Shown here: in pieces, positions 47,698 through 60,900 of the stretch | Numbering within the stretch: position 1 is the first letter of the stretch | How the letters are laid out: the number at the start of each line of letters is the position of its first letter | NCBI GenBank assembly: GCA_964023205.1 | Contig: OZ026842.1 | Coordinates: 6,424,408 to 6,488,407 of the forward strand | From: Lutraria lutraria | Taxonomy: Eukaryota > Mollusca > Bivalvia > Venerida > Mactridae | Reading direction: 5' to 3' | DNA: 64,000 nucleotides | Notes under the pieces: model-generated | Told to the model about the DNA's origin: nothing | What the model saw: the letters and a program-made list of their open reading frames with translations, nothing else | Database searches by the model: none | Translations under genes and position numbers: made by a program

Positions 47698-50600
47698 ATG
47701 GGCGATAAAAGGATATGTATTATCGGAGCAGGACCGTCAGGAATGGCGACATTGTTCCATTTTGCCATGTTGGACGACATGCCTGATGTTGTATGTTTTG
47801 AGAAACAAAGTACGTGGGGAGGCTTGTGGAATACATCTTGGAGAACAGGTGAGTCCTTTGCTATTAATATTTACTTCTATGTATGTAATCCTCATGATAT
47901 TGTAATGTTGCAATTTTAAAGGTCGATGGATGACAGGACGCAAGGTATAACTAGACTAGACTATAAGCAGTTGCATAGTATGCTGATCAAGATATACTGT
48001 GTCTCGAGCAGGGGACCTACAGGAGAAGGTCATACTTAGATGTTTAGTATCAAATGTGTAAGGACTAATAACAAAACAAAAGAACACATTGAATAGTCAA
48101 GGGTTAATCTCTGTTCTTCTTACAGAAACATGGTCAGAAATGTTCATTGATTATGCTATTGATGGATTTGAATGTTTCTTACTACATAGAGTTAGATATA
48201 TATTAGTAGTAAAAGAAGCTCTAAAGGGATCATTATCTATATTAGACATAGGTGGGTCAGTGATGAAATTTTATTTACAGGCAGTCATGACGATCTGTTG
48301 TGGTTGAGGTTGAATGATGTCTAGTCTTGATTGATAAATGATTTATACATAGGTCTGTGCTATGGCGTACATGAAGGAAGTTCAAGATGTAATACAATTG
48401 ATGCTAACGCGTTTGTTAGAGTGATTGTTACTATTGTAAAAATATCATAGCTTGTTGTATATTATGATGTGGAGACTTTGATAGCAGAACGGCAACTCTT
48501 CCCGACTTTGTACAATATGACTCTGTATTAAATGTAATTAATTCACCAGGTGATAACATATCTGACATTGCTTCTAATCTTTTTCACAAGATATTGGTAA
48601 AAATGCCAACGGCCAGCTTTTTATTGAAATGTGTAGACAAACAGGTATGATACTTTTGAATGGACGTGTTGTAGATGATACAGAAATTGTTCTTACGTTG
48701 GTAGTAGAGGTTCGAGCTTGACTCATGAGCATTTTTAAAAAGTATTTCCAAATTTTTTACTGTTGAAAATTTCAGATCACAGAGCATTTTGAGTATGAAA
48801 ATGATAATATGAAATCTAATGGTGATGACGAAGATGACTGCTTTTATGATACATTAAATTATAGATTTTCATGGGATAGTGTTAAGTACAAATCAGTATT
48901 CTGCGGCATTGGGTGAAAAATTATACAAAACAAATTAAGTGGTGTTATTGCAGTAACAGAATCTGTATATAGTATATATCTGTATAGTGTAAATATTATT
49001 GTAAAGGATTTTAATGTTGATGTTATTGAGGACGCTGCAACTCCATTGTTTTAAACTCTTTTTAAAATAGAGTACAGAACAAATTAAATTTGAGCGATAA
49101 CGCCTCGGACGAAATGGTTGTTTGTCTGAGCGAACCGTTTGTAAGAAGACACTTTTGAAGAAAAACTCGTACTGTACATAAAACATGTATATAAACTCTC
49201 AAAACGCGTGTATGGATTTTTCAAGGAGTTGGTAATAAATTAATGTTTCTAAGTTTATTTAAACAACGGTTGAAAGACAATTTTATTCAGAAGTTCAACG
49301 CAAATATTTGTATATCATCTCGCACTTTAATGGGGAATTGTACTTTTAAAGCATATTTACAAGTTATTACAAATAAGAACTTGTAGATCGAGCATGTGTT
49401 CTCATCACCTTGGTCTAGAAACTGGCAAATGACATAAACCAATAGGCATTCCAGTAAATTAAAGAAATTGTATGTCAAACATTAGACGATGAATATCACT
49501 TTGTTTTAGAATGAAAACAATTTTGTGAATTAAGACAAAAATAATAAATTAATAGATATTACTGGAACAGACCTTGTGTGTACAAATTTATTGAATTCTT
49601 AAATGCTGAACACGAAATTGCATTACATAAATTAACATTATTGTTTATACAAATCCTTCAAACCGAAAATGTCTTCTTAAATTTGTATAACTATACCCCC
49701 ACTACCATTGGTAGGGGGCTATATAGGAGTCACTTCGTCGGTCCGTCGGTTTGTCCCGAAATTTGTCCATACTGTATCTTCTCTATGGATGGAAGGATTT
49801 TTTAATAACTTGTAACATTTGTTCACCATCATGGGACGGTGTGTCATGCGAAAGAATTACGTCAATATCTCCAAGGTCAAGGTCACACTTGGAGTTCAAA
49901 AATAAAAAGATAAAAAATGGCCATAAATTAGCTTGTACGGTCTATAGCTATGTCATTCATTGTGAGATTTTAAAGTCACTTAGTACATTAGTTCACTATC
50001 ATGGGACGATGTGTCATGCGATAGAATTACGTCAATATCTCCAAGGTCATGGTTACACTTGAATATCAATTCTCGAAAATGGCCATAAATTAGCTCGTCT
50101 TTTAGTTATCTTTTGTGCGATTTTAAATTAGCTGATCACCATCATTATAATAACAAGCAATCACACTGATTATCGCAAGGTTTTTGTACAACTAAAAGCA
50201 ATCGCACGGACTGATGTGTTGCGGCTGGCTATACATCTATGACAAGGCGGTAAGTGGGGGTATTTTTAGTCTAGTTATGTATGATATTACATACCGTTAA
50301 CAATTTAGAACTATTGTCACAAGTGTAAGTACAGCTTAGATTGGTATAATCTTGGTTTTATGTATGTCGTTTGTATGGTTTTCGATTTTGTATATAAATT
50401 ATCAGATGTACATCATTTCCTGTTACAGTCATGTGTGAATGTTTATTTTGATTGACTTTGCCTTCTCCGCATTTTGTATATGGGTTTGTTTAATTATTTG
50501 CATATAATATACTCATAAAACAATTAAAGGGTCGAAACAAATACATAAACTTGAATTATTTCAGATAATTTTTTACTGACATATAAAGTCTGTTAACTAC

Positions 50601-53600
50601 ATTGTACAGAATTCCATTTTTTTTTAAAGAGAAAAAAATCACAATAACCCACCAAATACAACCACCCAAACAAATCCGTGTATTAGCCATGGCGGATGGG
50701 GTAACAAAAGAATTAACAAAACGTCACATCTGATTGGTTCACACCACAAACTATAGTTAGTATTGTGTGTGTCCACCATGCGCATGAACGACTTCCTGGC
50801 TTCTCTGCGACCCAACCTCATAATGGCTGCGATTGGGATCCTTAGCCACTCTTCGACCAGCATGTTTTCAGCTCCTGAACGGTCCTTGTCTCCCGATAAC
50901 GAGCGGATATCCAGCGCTGCAGCATGCCCCAGGCATGTTCTGTAGGATTGTGGTCTGGTGACCTCGTCGGCCATCCACCCCCTCGATGCCTTCCTGGTGC
51001 AGGTACTGGTCCACCACCCTGGCGCAGTGCGGGTGGGCGTTGTCGTCCATCAAGATGAAGCATGGATCGTTAGCTCAGGCGTAAGGGCGCACGATAGGGT
51101 TGAGTATCTCGTCCCTGTATCCTACACCAACCAGAACCCCGTTTCTGATGATGTAGAGGTCCGTACGCCTGTCTTAGGATATACTTGCCCAAACGAATAC
51201 TGACCCTCCCCCGAAGCGGCCATGGTCCGCCACACAGCAGTCCAGGAAACGTTCGTTTCTCTGTCTCCAAACGCGCCTGCGCCCGTTATTGAAATCAAAG
51301 TTGAATTTGGAATCGTCAGCCCACAAAATGTTGCGCAAAAGTTGACGTCCAAACGGCATACGGTGTCAAGAGCAGTCTCACAATTGGTCTTCTAGCTAAC
51401 AGGTTGGAAGCATGGAGTCTGTTCCTGACTGTCCAAACGGAGATCCGGTAACCAAACATCTGTTAAACGTCTCTATTCAGCGTAACCGCTGAGTCGAACC
51501 GTCGACGTCATGCCGTGAGCGATAAACGTCGGTCTTGTGCAGCAGTTGTGACCCTCGAACGACCTTGACCTGGTCTCCGTTGCATATCCCTAGTAACTGC
51601 CGATGACTAACATTACAGTCTGCCGCAACATGACGTTGAGTCTGACCAGCTAGCAAACGATCAAGTGCACATTGTCGTTCAATATTAGTCAAACGGCGTC
51701 TTTGGGGCATTCTTTCTGAACGATATTCCAATATGAACTTTGATTTTGCATTTGTACACAAATATGTACTTGATTCAATGAAAACAATTGTTTGAAGAAT
51801 CATTGGAGCATAAGTACAACTTCATTCGAAATTCCTCTGCACGTTGAAAACTGAGTTTTCTGATACATGTCTAATTGAACCCATTCAACTATAACCGTAT
51901 TTGCACGCATTGACTTGTTTGTCTTCAAATGTTATTCTAAAAGGTTTTGCTAGTTATAAGCAATTGTTATTTTCAAATTATTTTCATTTCTGAAAAATGA
52001 TTTTAACCCTATATACGTGACCATATAATTTTTTTGTAGAGTGTATTATGTTTGTCTTTCTAAATGTCCATCTGCTATTTAACGGCCTCGCCCCGAGTGA
52101 GGGGAGAGGATTTGGCTCGGTAGATAGGATGGGGAAATTGAAAAAGCATCCCTGATATATCGGAAGGTTGAGCTTAGACCTTTCGATTGACATTCCTAGG
52201 CTTTTCCACCCGACTGTCTTATTGATGATAGCTTTTATTTCCAGGTGTTGATGAACATGGTGAACCTAATCATGCCAGTATGTACAGATATCTATGGTCG
52301 AATGGTCCCAAAGAATTATACGAGTTACCAGATTATACTTTTATCGAACATTTCGGGAAGCCGACCCCTTCATTTGCCCCTCGTCTTGCTGTCAGAGACT
52401 ATTTAGAGGGTAAGATATGTTTTTTTAATGGAACTGCTTCTCGTGTTCCCTTACTTGTAAAAGGAAATATGTTGGAAAATATAATTGTTCAAAAGGATTC
52501 GAATCATGTTTGAAATTGAAGAAATATTTGAATTTGAAATTAGTACATGTATCACTTTTTGGACCGTACGTTTTGAAATTTCTTTAAAGTTTACGAAGAT
52601 CGTAGAAAATACAAACTTTGACGCACTCGAGACAATTATCAAACATAGAATATTAGATCAAACAGAGTGCATTTGTTTGCATTAATACATTTTGTAATAT
52701 TTTCTAGGTCGATGGATTCGGAAAACAACCGGAAACATTGATTTGAAGAATTTTATTAAGTTCAGTTCAGTCGTCCGATGGGTAAAGTATGATGACAACA
52801 AGAACAGATATACTGTCATTGTTGAAAATCTGGAGACAAGAGAAACTCGTGAAGAAATGTTTACACATGTCATTGTAGCTGTAGGTATCTTCAGTACCCC
52901 GTACTTGCCGGATGTCACTGGAATGAACAAGTTCATTGGTCGAGTGATCCATTCCCATGATTTTAGGGACGCCGGACAGTTCAAGGGACAGAAAGTTCTC
53001 ATTATTGGCGCCAGTTTGTCTGGCGAAGACACGGCTCTTCAGTTGATCAAATTCCGAGCTGCTAAGAAAATATATTTAAGTTATAAAACCATACCGGAGA
53101 GCGACACGTGTTTCTTACCAGCGGAGATCGAAGTGAAACCTTTGGTTGTCAAAATGGATGCAAATAAAGCCTATTTTATTGATGGTACTGAAGCAGAGGT
53201 GGATTCGATACTTCTATGTACCGGATACAAAAATCATTTCCCCTTCCTCGAAGGTCGGTTTAGAATAAAGGAGGAGACTAGCCTATATCCCCCCGACCTG
53301 TATATGGGTACTTTGTTCTACAAAGAAGGCAATAATAGCTTGTTCTATGTTGGTGTACAAAATCAGTTTTACACATTCACTTTGTTAGAAGCATTGGCCA
53401 TCTGGACATGCAGGTAATCTTAAGGGATTTTTATGTTGATTTTTCTTAGCAAATACAAAAATTAAGCTGTTTTTCCTGGCATGTGAAATTGTCACAGCAG
53501 TTCAAAGGTTGAAGTATATCCTTTCCAAACATTTAAAGCTCGATGATTCACAAGTTGATATTGGATGTACGTGTACACATTTATTCAAGTTAATATTTTA

Positions 53601-54101
53601 TCAACATTATTCTCACGTTTGTTTTAATCGATGCACCGTCTTTTTGTCCTTTATGATTTAAGAAATCTATCAGCGAAATGTTAGGATATACAACTGACCG
53701 ATAATCGACTGAAACCTTAATGACCAATATTGTATAATTTAGCCTTTCATTTCAGATACATAATTGGTGCAGTGCAGGGAGAACCAAAAACTCAGCAAGA
53801 AATGGATGAAGATTCCCAATCTTGGGTACAAAGAGCAAACTCACTCGTATCTTACGATAGTATGTATCAATTTCAAGCTTCTCATATTGATACATTGGTA
53901 AAAAAATCGGAATATAACCTACAGTTGACTAAACCTGGAATATTCGAGAAATTGTTCAAAACCCACACGGAAACAGACGGCCTAGCAAACTACCGAAACT
54001 ATGTGTACACAAGCGCTTGTACCGGACAACAAGGATTGAAACAAACACCTTTCATGCAAAATTTTGATGATAGTTTGGAAGCTTTTATTAACGCTAATTA
54101 A
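47698..54101 (+). CDS. FMO copy 3: complete flavin-containing monooxygenase (4 exons)
   Basis: Exons 47698-47848, 52245-52409, 52708-53413 and 53756-54101 (phases 1, 1, 2) sum to 1368 nt, or 455 residues plus stop, normal for invertebrate FMOs. The ATG at 47698 is chosen because it precedes the FAD motif by nine codons as in copy 4. Motifs: GAGPSG at residues 10-15 (FAD); [11 protein letters not shown] at 181-191 (FMO signature F-x-G-x-x-x-H); GASLSG at 206-211 (NADPH); LLCTGY ending near 279. These enzymes use NADPH and O2 to oxygenate nucleophilic N or S in xenobiotics, amines such as trimethylamine, or plant alkaloids; the substrate here is unknown. No clear C-terminal membrane anchor. Intron 1 is 4.4 kb and carries LINE, TIR and Tc1 insertions. 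Confidence 0.92.
48085..49690 (+). mobile_element. Decayed LINE with internal deletion (FMO copy 3 intron 1)
   Basis: The endonuclease part reads LLTETWSE...[10 protein letters not shown] (48110-48190), [12 protein letters not shown] (48284-48320), [11 protein letters not shown] (48355-48390), then [19 protein letters not shown] (48608-48670), and finally YVGSRGSS and a DxFxxWDxxK-like region. After [10 protein letters not shown] at about 49050 the sequence jumps to the post-RT C-terminus ([18 protein letters not shown], 49270-49325), so the reverse transcriptase has been deleted. Many stops. It belongs to the same broad family as the LINE at 58.7-60.2 kb ([12 protein letters not shown]). Confidence 0.8.
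49691..50262. mobile_element. TIR element carrying a tandem satellite-like repeat
   Basis: ATACCCCCACTACC at the left and its near complement (GGTAAGTGGGGGTAT) at the right bound about 570 bp. Inside, two units about 170 bp apart (from 49818 and 49991) share CACCATCATGGGACGGTGTG, AGAATTACGTCAATATCTCC, AAGGTCA and TGGCCATAAATTAGCT. The ATCTCCAAGGTCAAGGTCACA block resembles repeats common in bivalve genomes. Confidence 0.65.
50752..51710 (-). mobile_element. Degraded Tc1/mariner transposase (DD34E type)
   Basis: About 960 nt on the minus strand, nearly full length for the family, but spread over three frames. N-terminal helix-turn-helix region [20 protein letters not shown] from 51710; first catalytic block [18 protein letters not shown] near 51310; [16 protein letters not shown] near 51200; second Asp in [20 protein letters not shown] near 51050; third block [15 protein letters not shown] (Glu) near 50960; C-terminus [15 protein letters not shown] near 50850. 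GC content is far above its surroundings. Several indels make it inactive. TIRs were not identified. Confidence 0.9.
52105..52225 (-). repeat. Degraded SINE copy (FMO copy 3 intron 1)
   Basis: Shares GGCTCGG, AAAAGCATCCCTGATAT and the TTTCGATTG/GCTTTTCC region with the SINE at 40196-40345. It ends about 20 bp before the exon 2 acceptor. Confidence 0.5.
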
Positions 54102-54262
54102 TCTGTTGAGTCTTACAAAGCAAAATGTAAAACCCATATTGCTTTACAATTTATTCTTCTTCTTCATAGCTTGTATTACTAATAAGATTTTCTCATATCT
54201 TGTCATATATTATGTTGACGTATTTATAATATCCATGTACCATATATTAGTGCTCGTCCTAC

Positions 54263-56102
54263 CACGGTGGTTAACCGGCTCGGACTTCTTTGGATCAAAT
54301 CAGCGTCCCCAGACTATTTTTGATCGAGCAAAGGATTTTTAATGAATATGAAGTTCAGTTGTGTTAAAAATATTTGATATTTTATATGTTCTACTTATTT
54401 ATTTTAATTATTTATGTGCGACGGAACAGCACAAATGTATATTGACAAGAAAATAATGTTAAATCAACATCACAGAGAACAGAGTCTATGCACAAATGTA
54501 ATCAAATTGCATTTTCCCTCGCAAGATTGGACGATACTGTCGAGTGAAGGAATAAAATGTCAGTTTCTACAAAGTTTTCATGTTTTTCAATCGATATCGT
54601 TACTGAACTGAATAATAACAATTTATCAAAGGTTACTTATCGGGTATTTATCCAATCAAAATTCGGTTCATTGTTGTTAAAGAGAAGAAAAAAACTTAGC
54701 AGCGAAGGACTTCTAGTGATAGTGGAAACGGACTAGTTATGATCAGTTCCTTTGGATCGTTAAAAACCTGATAATTTGATATCTGAAAGACCCACGTTTG
54801 ACTAAAACACCTTGGCAATGTACTATTATGATGCATATTTTTTTACCTTTTGTTTTATTGCGTAATAATGTTGTATTATATGATAAATAATACATTTTAA
54901 ACATTACGAATGATAATCGTGGCAAAATTGCAGTATCAAAATGTAGAGTTCAATGCTATAAGTAATATTTTGATATTATGATTTTAATTTACATATTAAC
55001 TATATTGATGTTTTAAAATATTGCATCATAATCTTTTTGTGCTATGGTTCTTCGAAATTCGGTATTACTTGTTTACTTTGAGCTTAATATGTCATTTCAT
55101 TATTTAGTTAAATGTTTGTGCGAGTTTTAGCACTTAAGTTGATTAATGTTAAAGCCAATCCTTTGTTCCATAAAATACCTGTGAAAATGTAGTTTTTTTG
55201 GAAGTCTTAAGTGTCAAAGTTTGTATTTTTTTATCAATGTTACTTAAATAATTAAATATGCTTGTCAGGAAATTAGCCACACCTTCTGCAGAAAGGCCTT
55301 ACAAATACTTTGGTAGTTTAGATAGAACATATAGTAAATATATAGAAAACTATAGAAATATAGGATACATTAGTTAATATTTATTTTAAGAAACTGTCTT
55401 TGTGACAAGAAATACAATTTGTCTTTGTGACACTTTTTTGAATACGTCTATGTGACATTTACTAAAACTTTGTGTTTACTGAAATATTTTGGACTTCGAT
55501 TTACTTTGTGTTATATCATATTAATTTTGAACTTTGTGTGAATTTAGAAAAAAAACATCTGTTGTTACTGACTAAATAAATAATATTGAAGGAAAATAGA
55601 ACTTTGTGTTCAATCAACATCAACGATTTATCAGATTTGAGTATACAATAAGATCTCAACAACAAGAAGTCATCACCACACCGCAGCCACAATCGCATTG
55701 TGGTCTAGAAAGACAACAATTTAACACGTATTTGTAGATCATAATAGTACTATACATATATTTTTTAGCAATAAACAAGCATGAAGTCTGAAAAATCGGT
55801 GTACTTCTTTAGTAATTTCAGGTAAATGTTGAGGCACTTTCACTTGAGAAACTTCAGACTTTTTCTTGATGTAAAGAATAAATTTACAAGAAACTGTTGA
55901 TTATTTTGAATGTATGGAAAGAACAGACATGTTAAAGTTCCGTGGTACAGAAATTGTAAAGTTCTTACGTGTTCTTGCGCCTGAATCTGGATGTTTGTCC
56001 ATTGTTTTTAAGAAATTAATCAGTAAAAGTCCTTTGCTCGATCAAAAATAGTCTGGGGACGCTCATTTGATCCAAAAAAGTCCGAGCCGGTTAACCACCG
56101 TG
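54263..56102. mobile_element. TIR element with 80-bp inverted ends and 5-bp TSD
   Basis: The left arm 54263-54342 begins CACGGTGGTTAACCGGCTCG; the right arm 56022-56102 is its near-perfect complement, with a few substitutions. The flanks carry CCTAC on both sides (54258-54262 and 56103-56107). The 1.84-kb element has an AT-rich interior without a coding frame. It was inserted in the 3' flank of FMO copy 3, splitting sequence continuous behind copy 2. Confidence 0.9.
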
Positions 56103-57369
56103 CCTACCTTCTTATCCAATCTTATCTCCTAGCCGTCTTATTTACGAAGAACACCCAAATTATGTACTCTAACCTATACTTGAGTGTATCGTCCATACAA
56201 TGGTACATAATTAGAAGCGCCGAATATATCTAGGCATCCACTTTTCGAAATAATGCAATTTCAAAAAATCCCAAAAGCATCCTACTTAACATTTAACCTC
56301 TTAAGCGCTTTAATCAGACAATTGTACCAATTTTACTTATTGCAATGAAATTTGGGATTATAGCAATCTAGACAATTCCAGTAACATACCGATGAGCATT
56401 TAACCGAACTGGTAAGTGTGGTTCCTAATGCTCCAAAAGTAAGCGCCAATTTCTATAAAGGAATGCATCATATCAGGAATGAGAGAAAGTACGAATGGCC
56501 TTTAACACAATGTATTTATTCAAATAATACGTGCATTCAAGTCAAAATCAGACGGCTATGCAACATCGTAAACAAGCAATACAAAACAGTCGATAAAATC
56601 TTAACAATCCTCTACCTCGAATTACTACAATATTTTACTATCAGTACACACATTTCGTCATAATTCAGGTGCTGTATATGTTACTTTAGTCTGGTTCCTA
56701 TCATCTATTGTAAACATATAGAAGTCATCATTGAATTCATGGACGATGCGATGATAACTGTGAGTCAACCAGATATCTAAAAAAATAGTTCATCAGGAAA
56801 TTTTAATCGATTAATTTGATGCTTATAACTTGTTACTTTTTCTGCAAGCATGTCTTCATGTATGATATATTACATTCCGCATAAGACGGGTATACAATGG
56901 GGTAGGTAATGCAGACTATACATGCTGATTGCTGGATCAGATGGGGAAACATAAATCAAATTGCTGAGAGCACATAGAAAAGGAACAACCTGAAATGTAG
57001 AAAAGCATTGTGCTTTGGTCTGCATCAAAATTCATGCTCGAACTATCGTTCGGTTTCCAAAACTCAGCCCAATACTTCACCATACAAAGAAATTCAACTT
57101 TTGACTGCTTTGTAGTTCCGAACAACAGTAGAACCTTTGATTTTGTTTTGGATGTATTTATTTACTGTAAGTTTCCACCTATCACCATTGTCAGATAATA
57201 AATCTAACACTAATTGTAATTATTCAACAAAAAGTTGCTAAGCTAGCTTGGGGGCAATTGTTTATTCCTTTAATATTTATAATATTCCTTTAGCTCTTGT
57301 TATTTAAAAGATTACTGATACCAAAGATGCATGAATTATGATTTGTCATCTTCTCAACATACGTGTATT
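56103..57369. other. FMO copy 3 3' flank (duplicated block), no gene
   Basis: 56120-56660 resembles 41050-42060 in patches. Short open frames here (56418-56663, 57010-57198) have no support. Confidence 0.45.
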
Positions 57370-57580
57370 TTTAGATAGTTGTATATAAGTGAGCAGTTTG
57401 TATAGTTATGCGCATGACAATCGTGATTTAAATATTCTACTGCACGTCTGAGATAGAGAAGATAGTTACTGTTCCTGAGATACTGTGATAATTTGCTCTG
57501 GCAAATTACCAACAAAAATTCTGGAAATGCTCATGGATGCGGAGGACTCATAAGAAACAGAAGAAAAACAAGAAATTTTA
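57370..57580 (-). pseudogene. Diverged copy of the Cys-rich secreted exon
   Basis: The minus strand keeps a hydrophobic leader (KFLVFLLFLM), LVICQSK, NYLLYLRRAVEYLN and HNYTNCSLIYNYL, matching 37008-37283. However, it has a stop after the leader, frame changes and a further stop soon after NYL. Probably dead in this unit, although the FMO next to it is intact. Confidence 0.5.
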
Positions 57581-57589
57581 TGACTTCTC

Positions 57590-57960
57590 GACCCAAATCA
57601 TGAACATGCATGTCTATGTATGACATTTATATAAATTATCTAAAATGCATAAATGTTGACATCAAAGTGGAAAGCGTAGAATATGTATACATGTATATCT
57701 ACACATGAATATCTAAACAAATGACATTTACTGCATGTATAAGTCACAATGTATATCGTTATAATTCAAAACACAAGGTTAAAACACGCAAAATGCATGA
57801 AGTTATACTATTTATGACCGAATTTGGATATTCTTTCCGTATTAAATTGCATGAGCAGGTTTAAATAAATTATTACTTAAATGGTACGGATTTCATGCCT
57901 GAATGCCTATGTAAACACGAGCGCAGTTTTACATATTGTGTGCTCATTATATGTTTTATT
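57590..57960. promoter_or_regulatory. Putative shared intergenic promoter (unit 4)
   Basis: Homologous to 37284-37680. It lies directly between the minus-strand Cys-rich exon copy and the FMO copy 4 start at 57997, so it should include the FMO promoter. TATATG at about 57948 is the only TATA-like element near the start. Confidence 0.4.
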
Positions 57961-57996
57961 CATTCTCTTTAATTGGGTTGTGATAAATTGTATAAA

Positions 57997-60900
57997 ATGG
58001 AAAATAAACGGATATGTATCATAGGAGCAGGTCCATCAGGAATGGCGACATTGTTTCATTTTTCAAAGGTGGACGACATGCCTGATATAGTGTGTTTTGA
58101 GAAACAACGGACGTGGGGAGGTTTGTGGAATACATCTTGGAGAACAGGTGAGTTTATCATACGATATAAATACATGACAAATCATACAGTTAAAAGTCAT
58201 GTAGATATTCATGATATTTAACGATTCATAGTTTTTATATTGTCTCCATTAGTTTTTTTTGGGGGGGAGGGGTCGGATTTTTATGGACGACAGTTTCTAT
58301 CATCATGCGCGTGTAAATTTTACATTGTCACCGGTAGTGCACTTGTAACAGTTTTGGAAAAGGGCTGTAAGCGAAGCAAGATTAAACATAGATTAATTCT
58401 ACTTATGTACAACATGTCTCTTAACATATTTCAAAATTACATGATATGAGCAATTTGTACAGTCAGACAATGTACCGAGAGTTTGCAGCAAATTCTTCCA
58501 ATGCTTTTGAATAATGTTATGTTAATGCTCTGGTTGTTAATTTTATAAAGAGATATATTAAGGGATACTAAATGCATTCGACTATTTTAACAATTAATAA
58601 ACTTTTTCATATTAACGAATTTATTTTTGGTGAAAAAAAATGTGATAATATAACTGAAGATTGTATGTTCAATCGTACAAAGATGCATTCAGCATTAATG
58701 ACAACATGGTGTAAAAGGTAACCTTCTAAGAGCTATATTGGCTATATATAAGAATGTCAAAGTGACTGTTAAGAATGGTAATTCATTCAGTAGTCTTATT
58801 GATTGCCCAGTGGGCTTACGTCAGGGTTGTAAATTAAGCCCTATTTTGTTTTCATTGTTTATAAATGAAATATCTAATGTTATGTGTTCTACTGGCGTAC
58901 ATGGAATTTCACTCCAGTTAACTTCTGATGTCATAGAAATATTTTTGCTTATGTTCGCTGATGATGTAGCCATACCATCTGATACTATTATTGGACTGCA
59001 GCGCCAATTAAATGCTTTACATGATTACTATCTGGAGTGGAAATTAAATGTTAATGTTTCAAAAACTAAGGTTGTAGTCTTTAAAAGAGGTGGTCAATTG
59101 TCACATGATGAAAAATGGTGCTATGATGGTAATTTACTTGAAGTCTTGAATTCCTTTGCTTATGTTGGAATGAATTTTACAAACAGATTATCTATGTATC
59201 AAATGGCTAATCATACTGCTATAAAGGCTAAGATGTTTTTTGTTGCCTTGTTAAGAAGTTTATATAATGTACTTCCAATGTCTCATGATGTATTTTTCAA
59301 AATTATTGATTCTAAAGTTATACCTATATTGTTGTATGGTGCTGAACTATGGGGTATTGAAAAAATTGACTGCATTGAAAATGTTAATTTATATATTTGT
59401 AAGTGTTTCTTAAATGCTCCATTGAAATCATGTAATGATGTTATTATTGGAGACTGTGGTCGGTTTTCTCTTTACATAATGTCAGCTTAACGTTGTATTA
59501 AATTTTGGATAAGGATTTTAAATACAAAAATGTATGTCAGATCATAGACATGTGAGACAATGTTATTTCATGTTGATGCATTTTGGCCAATTAGGTTATG
59601 TAAACTGTGTAAACTAAAATAAGATGTAGTTTATTTGAAAATGTGTAGGCAACACAAAAAAGTTCTTATTTTTATATGAAAAAAGGTTGAAAGACCAATT
59701 TATACAAAAATGGCATGACAATTGTTTGAATAATAAGAAACTTGAATTATATATCAAATATAAATCATACCTTATATTGATATTATTGATATTCCTAAAT
59801 TCAGAAATTGCTTAATCAAATTTAGGGCTTCATCACATAATCTATTAATTGAAAAAGGGAGAGAACTCAATATTCAGAGGGACCAAAGATTTTGTTTATT
59901 CTGTGAAAATGTCGAAGATGAATATCATTTTGTTATGATCTGTCCAACATATCAAGATTTACGTATTTCATTTATTCCAAAAAAGTATCATATATTTCCA
60001 ACTAAACAAAAAATTTATAATCTTATGTCTAATAGGAACAGCAATCTAATAAGAAAATTAGCAATGTTTATCTATAAAGCTTTTGAAATCAGAGATAATT
60101 GTATTCACTCTTTCCCAAATATTATGTAATATTGTAATTATATTGCCAACTCTGTCAGTCAATGTATTTATATGTATTTGTTGACATGTAAGTGTATGGG
60201 CCGGAGGCCTAGAAATGCAAATAAAGATATATAAGGTAACGTGTTACATATCTGTCATTTTACGGGGACAAATATTACTTAACTTCGAATTTATACCGTA
60301 TCCACTTACAAAAATATGGTTCAGTAAGAAAATAAGCTGGGTGACGTCATATTCTAGCCTGAATTTAAGCAGTAATGTTTATTTTGTCATTTGATAATAT
60401 TTTATCTAAATGTTAGATCTTTCATTTTAAAAATATGTTTGTTTGATTTTATTATTTTTACGTAAAACTCGAATTTTGTCATTTATTGGGGTATTTTTTT
60501 ATTTGTGAAAAGTAGTCAAAATACATTTTTGCATAAATACGGTACATTTTCTATCTCATGTGTTGTTAATCAATGAAATAATTTTTAAAAATATACATCG
60601 ACAGTTTCAACTATTCCTGAAAGCACGGTGACCCCCCCCCCCCCCTTATTACGGGAGGAAAACACACCGGATTCCTCTGTTATAGAACAAACAGAAACTA
60701 TTACGAACAATACATTTATAAGCTTATGGGACTTTAAAGTAATGGAACTATGTCGTTCAGCTGAGAACAACTACAGTATAATTAATTAACAAGTGATATA
60801 ATTTTTTATCTCATATGACCTGTTTCTACATACACTACATCTTGATCAATACAAACTAATTTTCATGAATACTTCTTAATTCTAAAATTTTCATCGCAGT

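Noticed and set aside
50639..50974. 111-codon frame starting [10 protein letters not shown]
   Set aside because: Only its second part is real transposase C-terminus; the start is a shifted frame of the Tc1 catalytic region, so it is reported as part of the decayed element.
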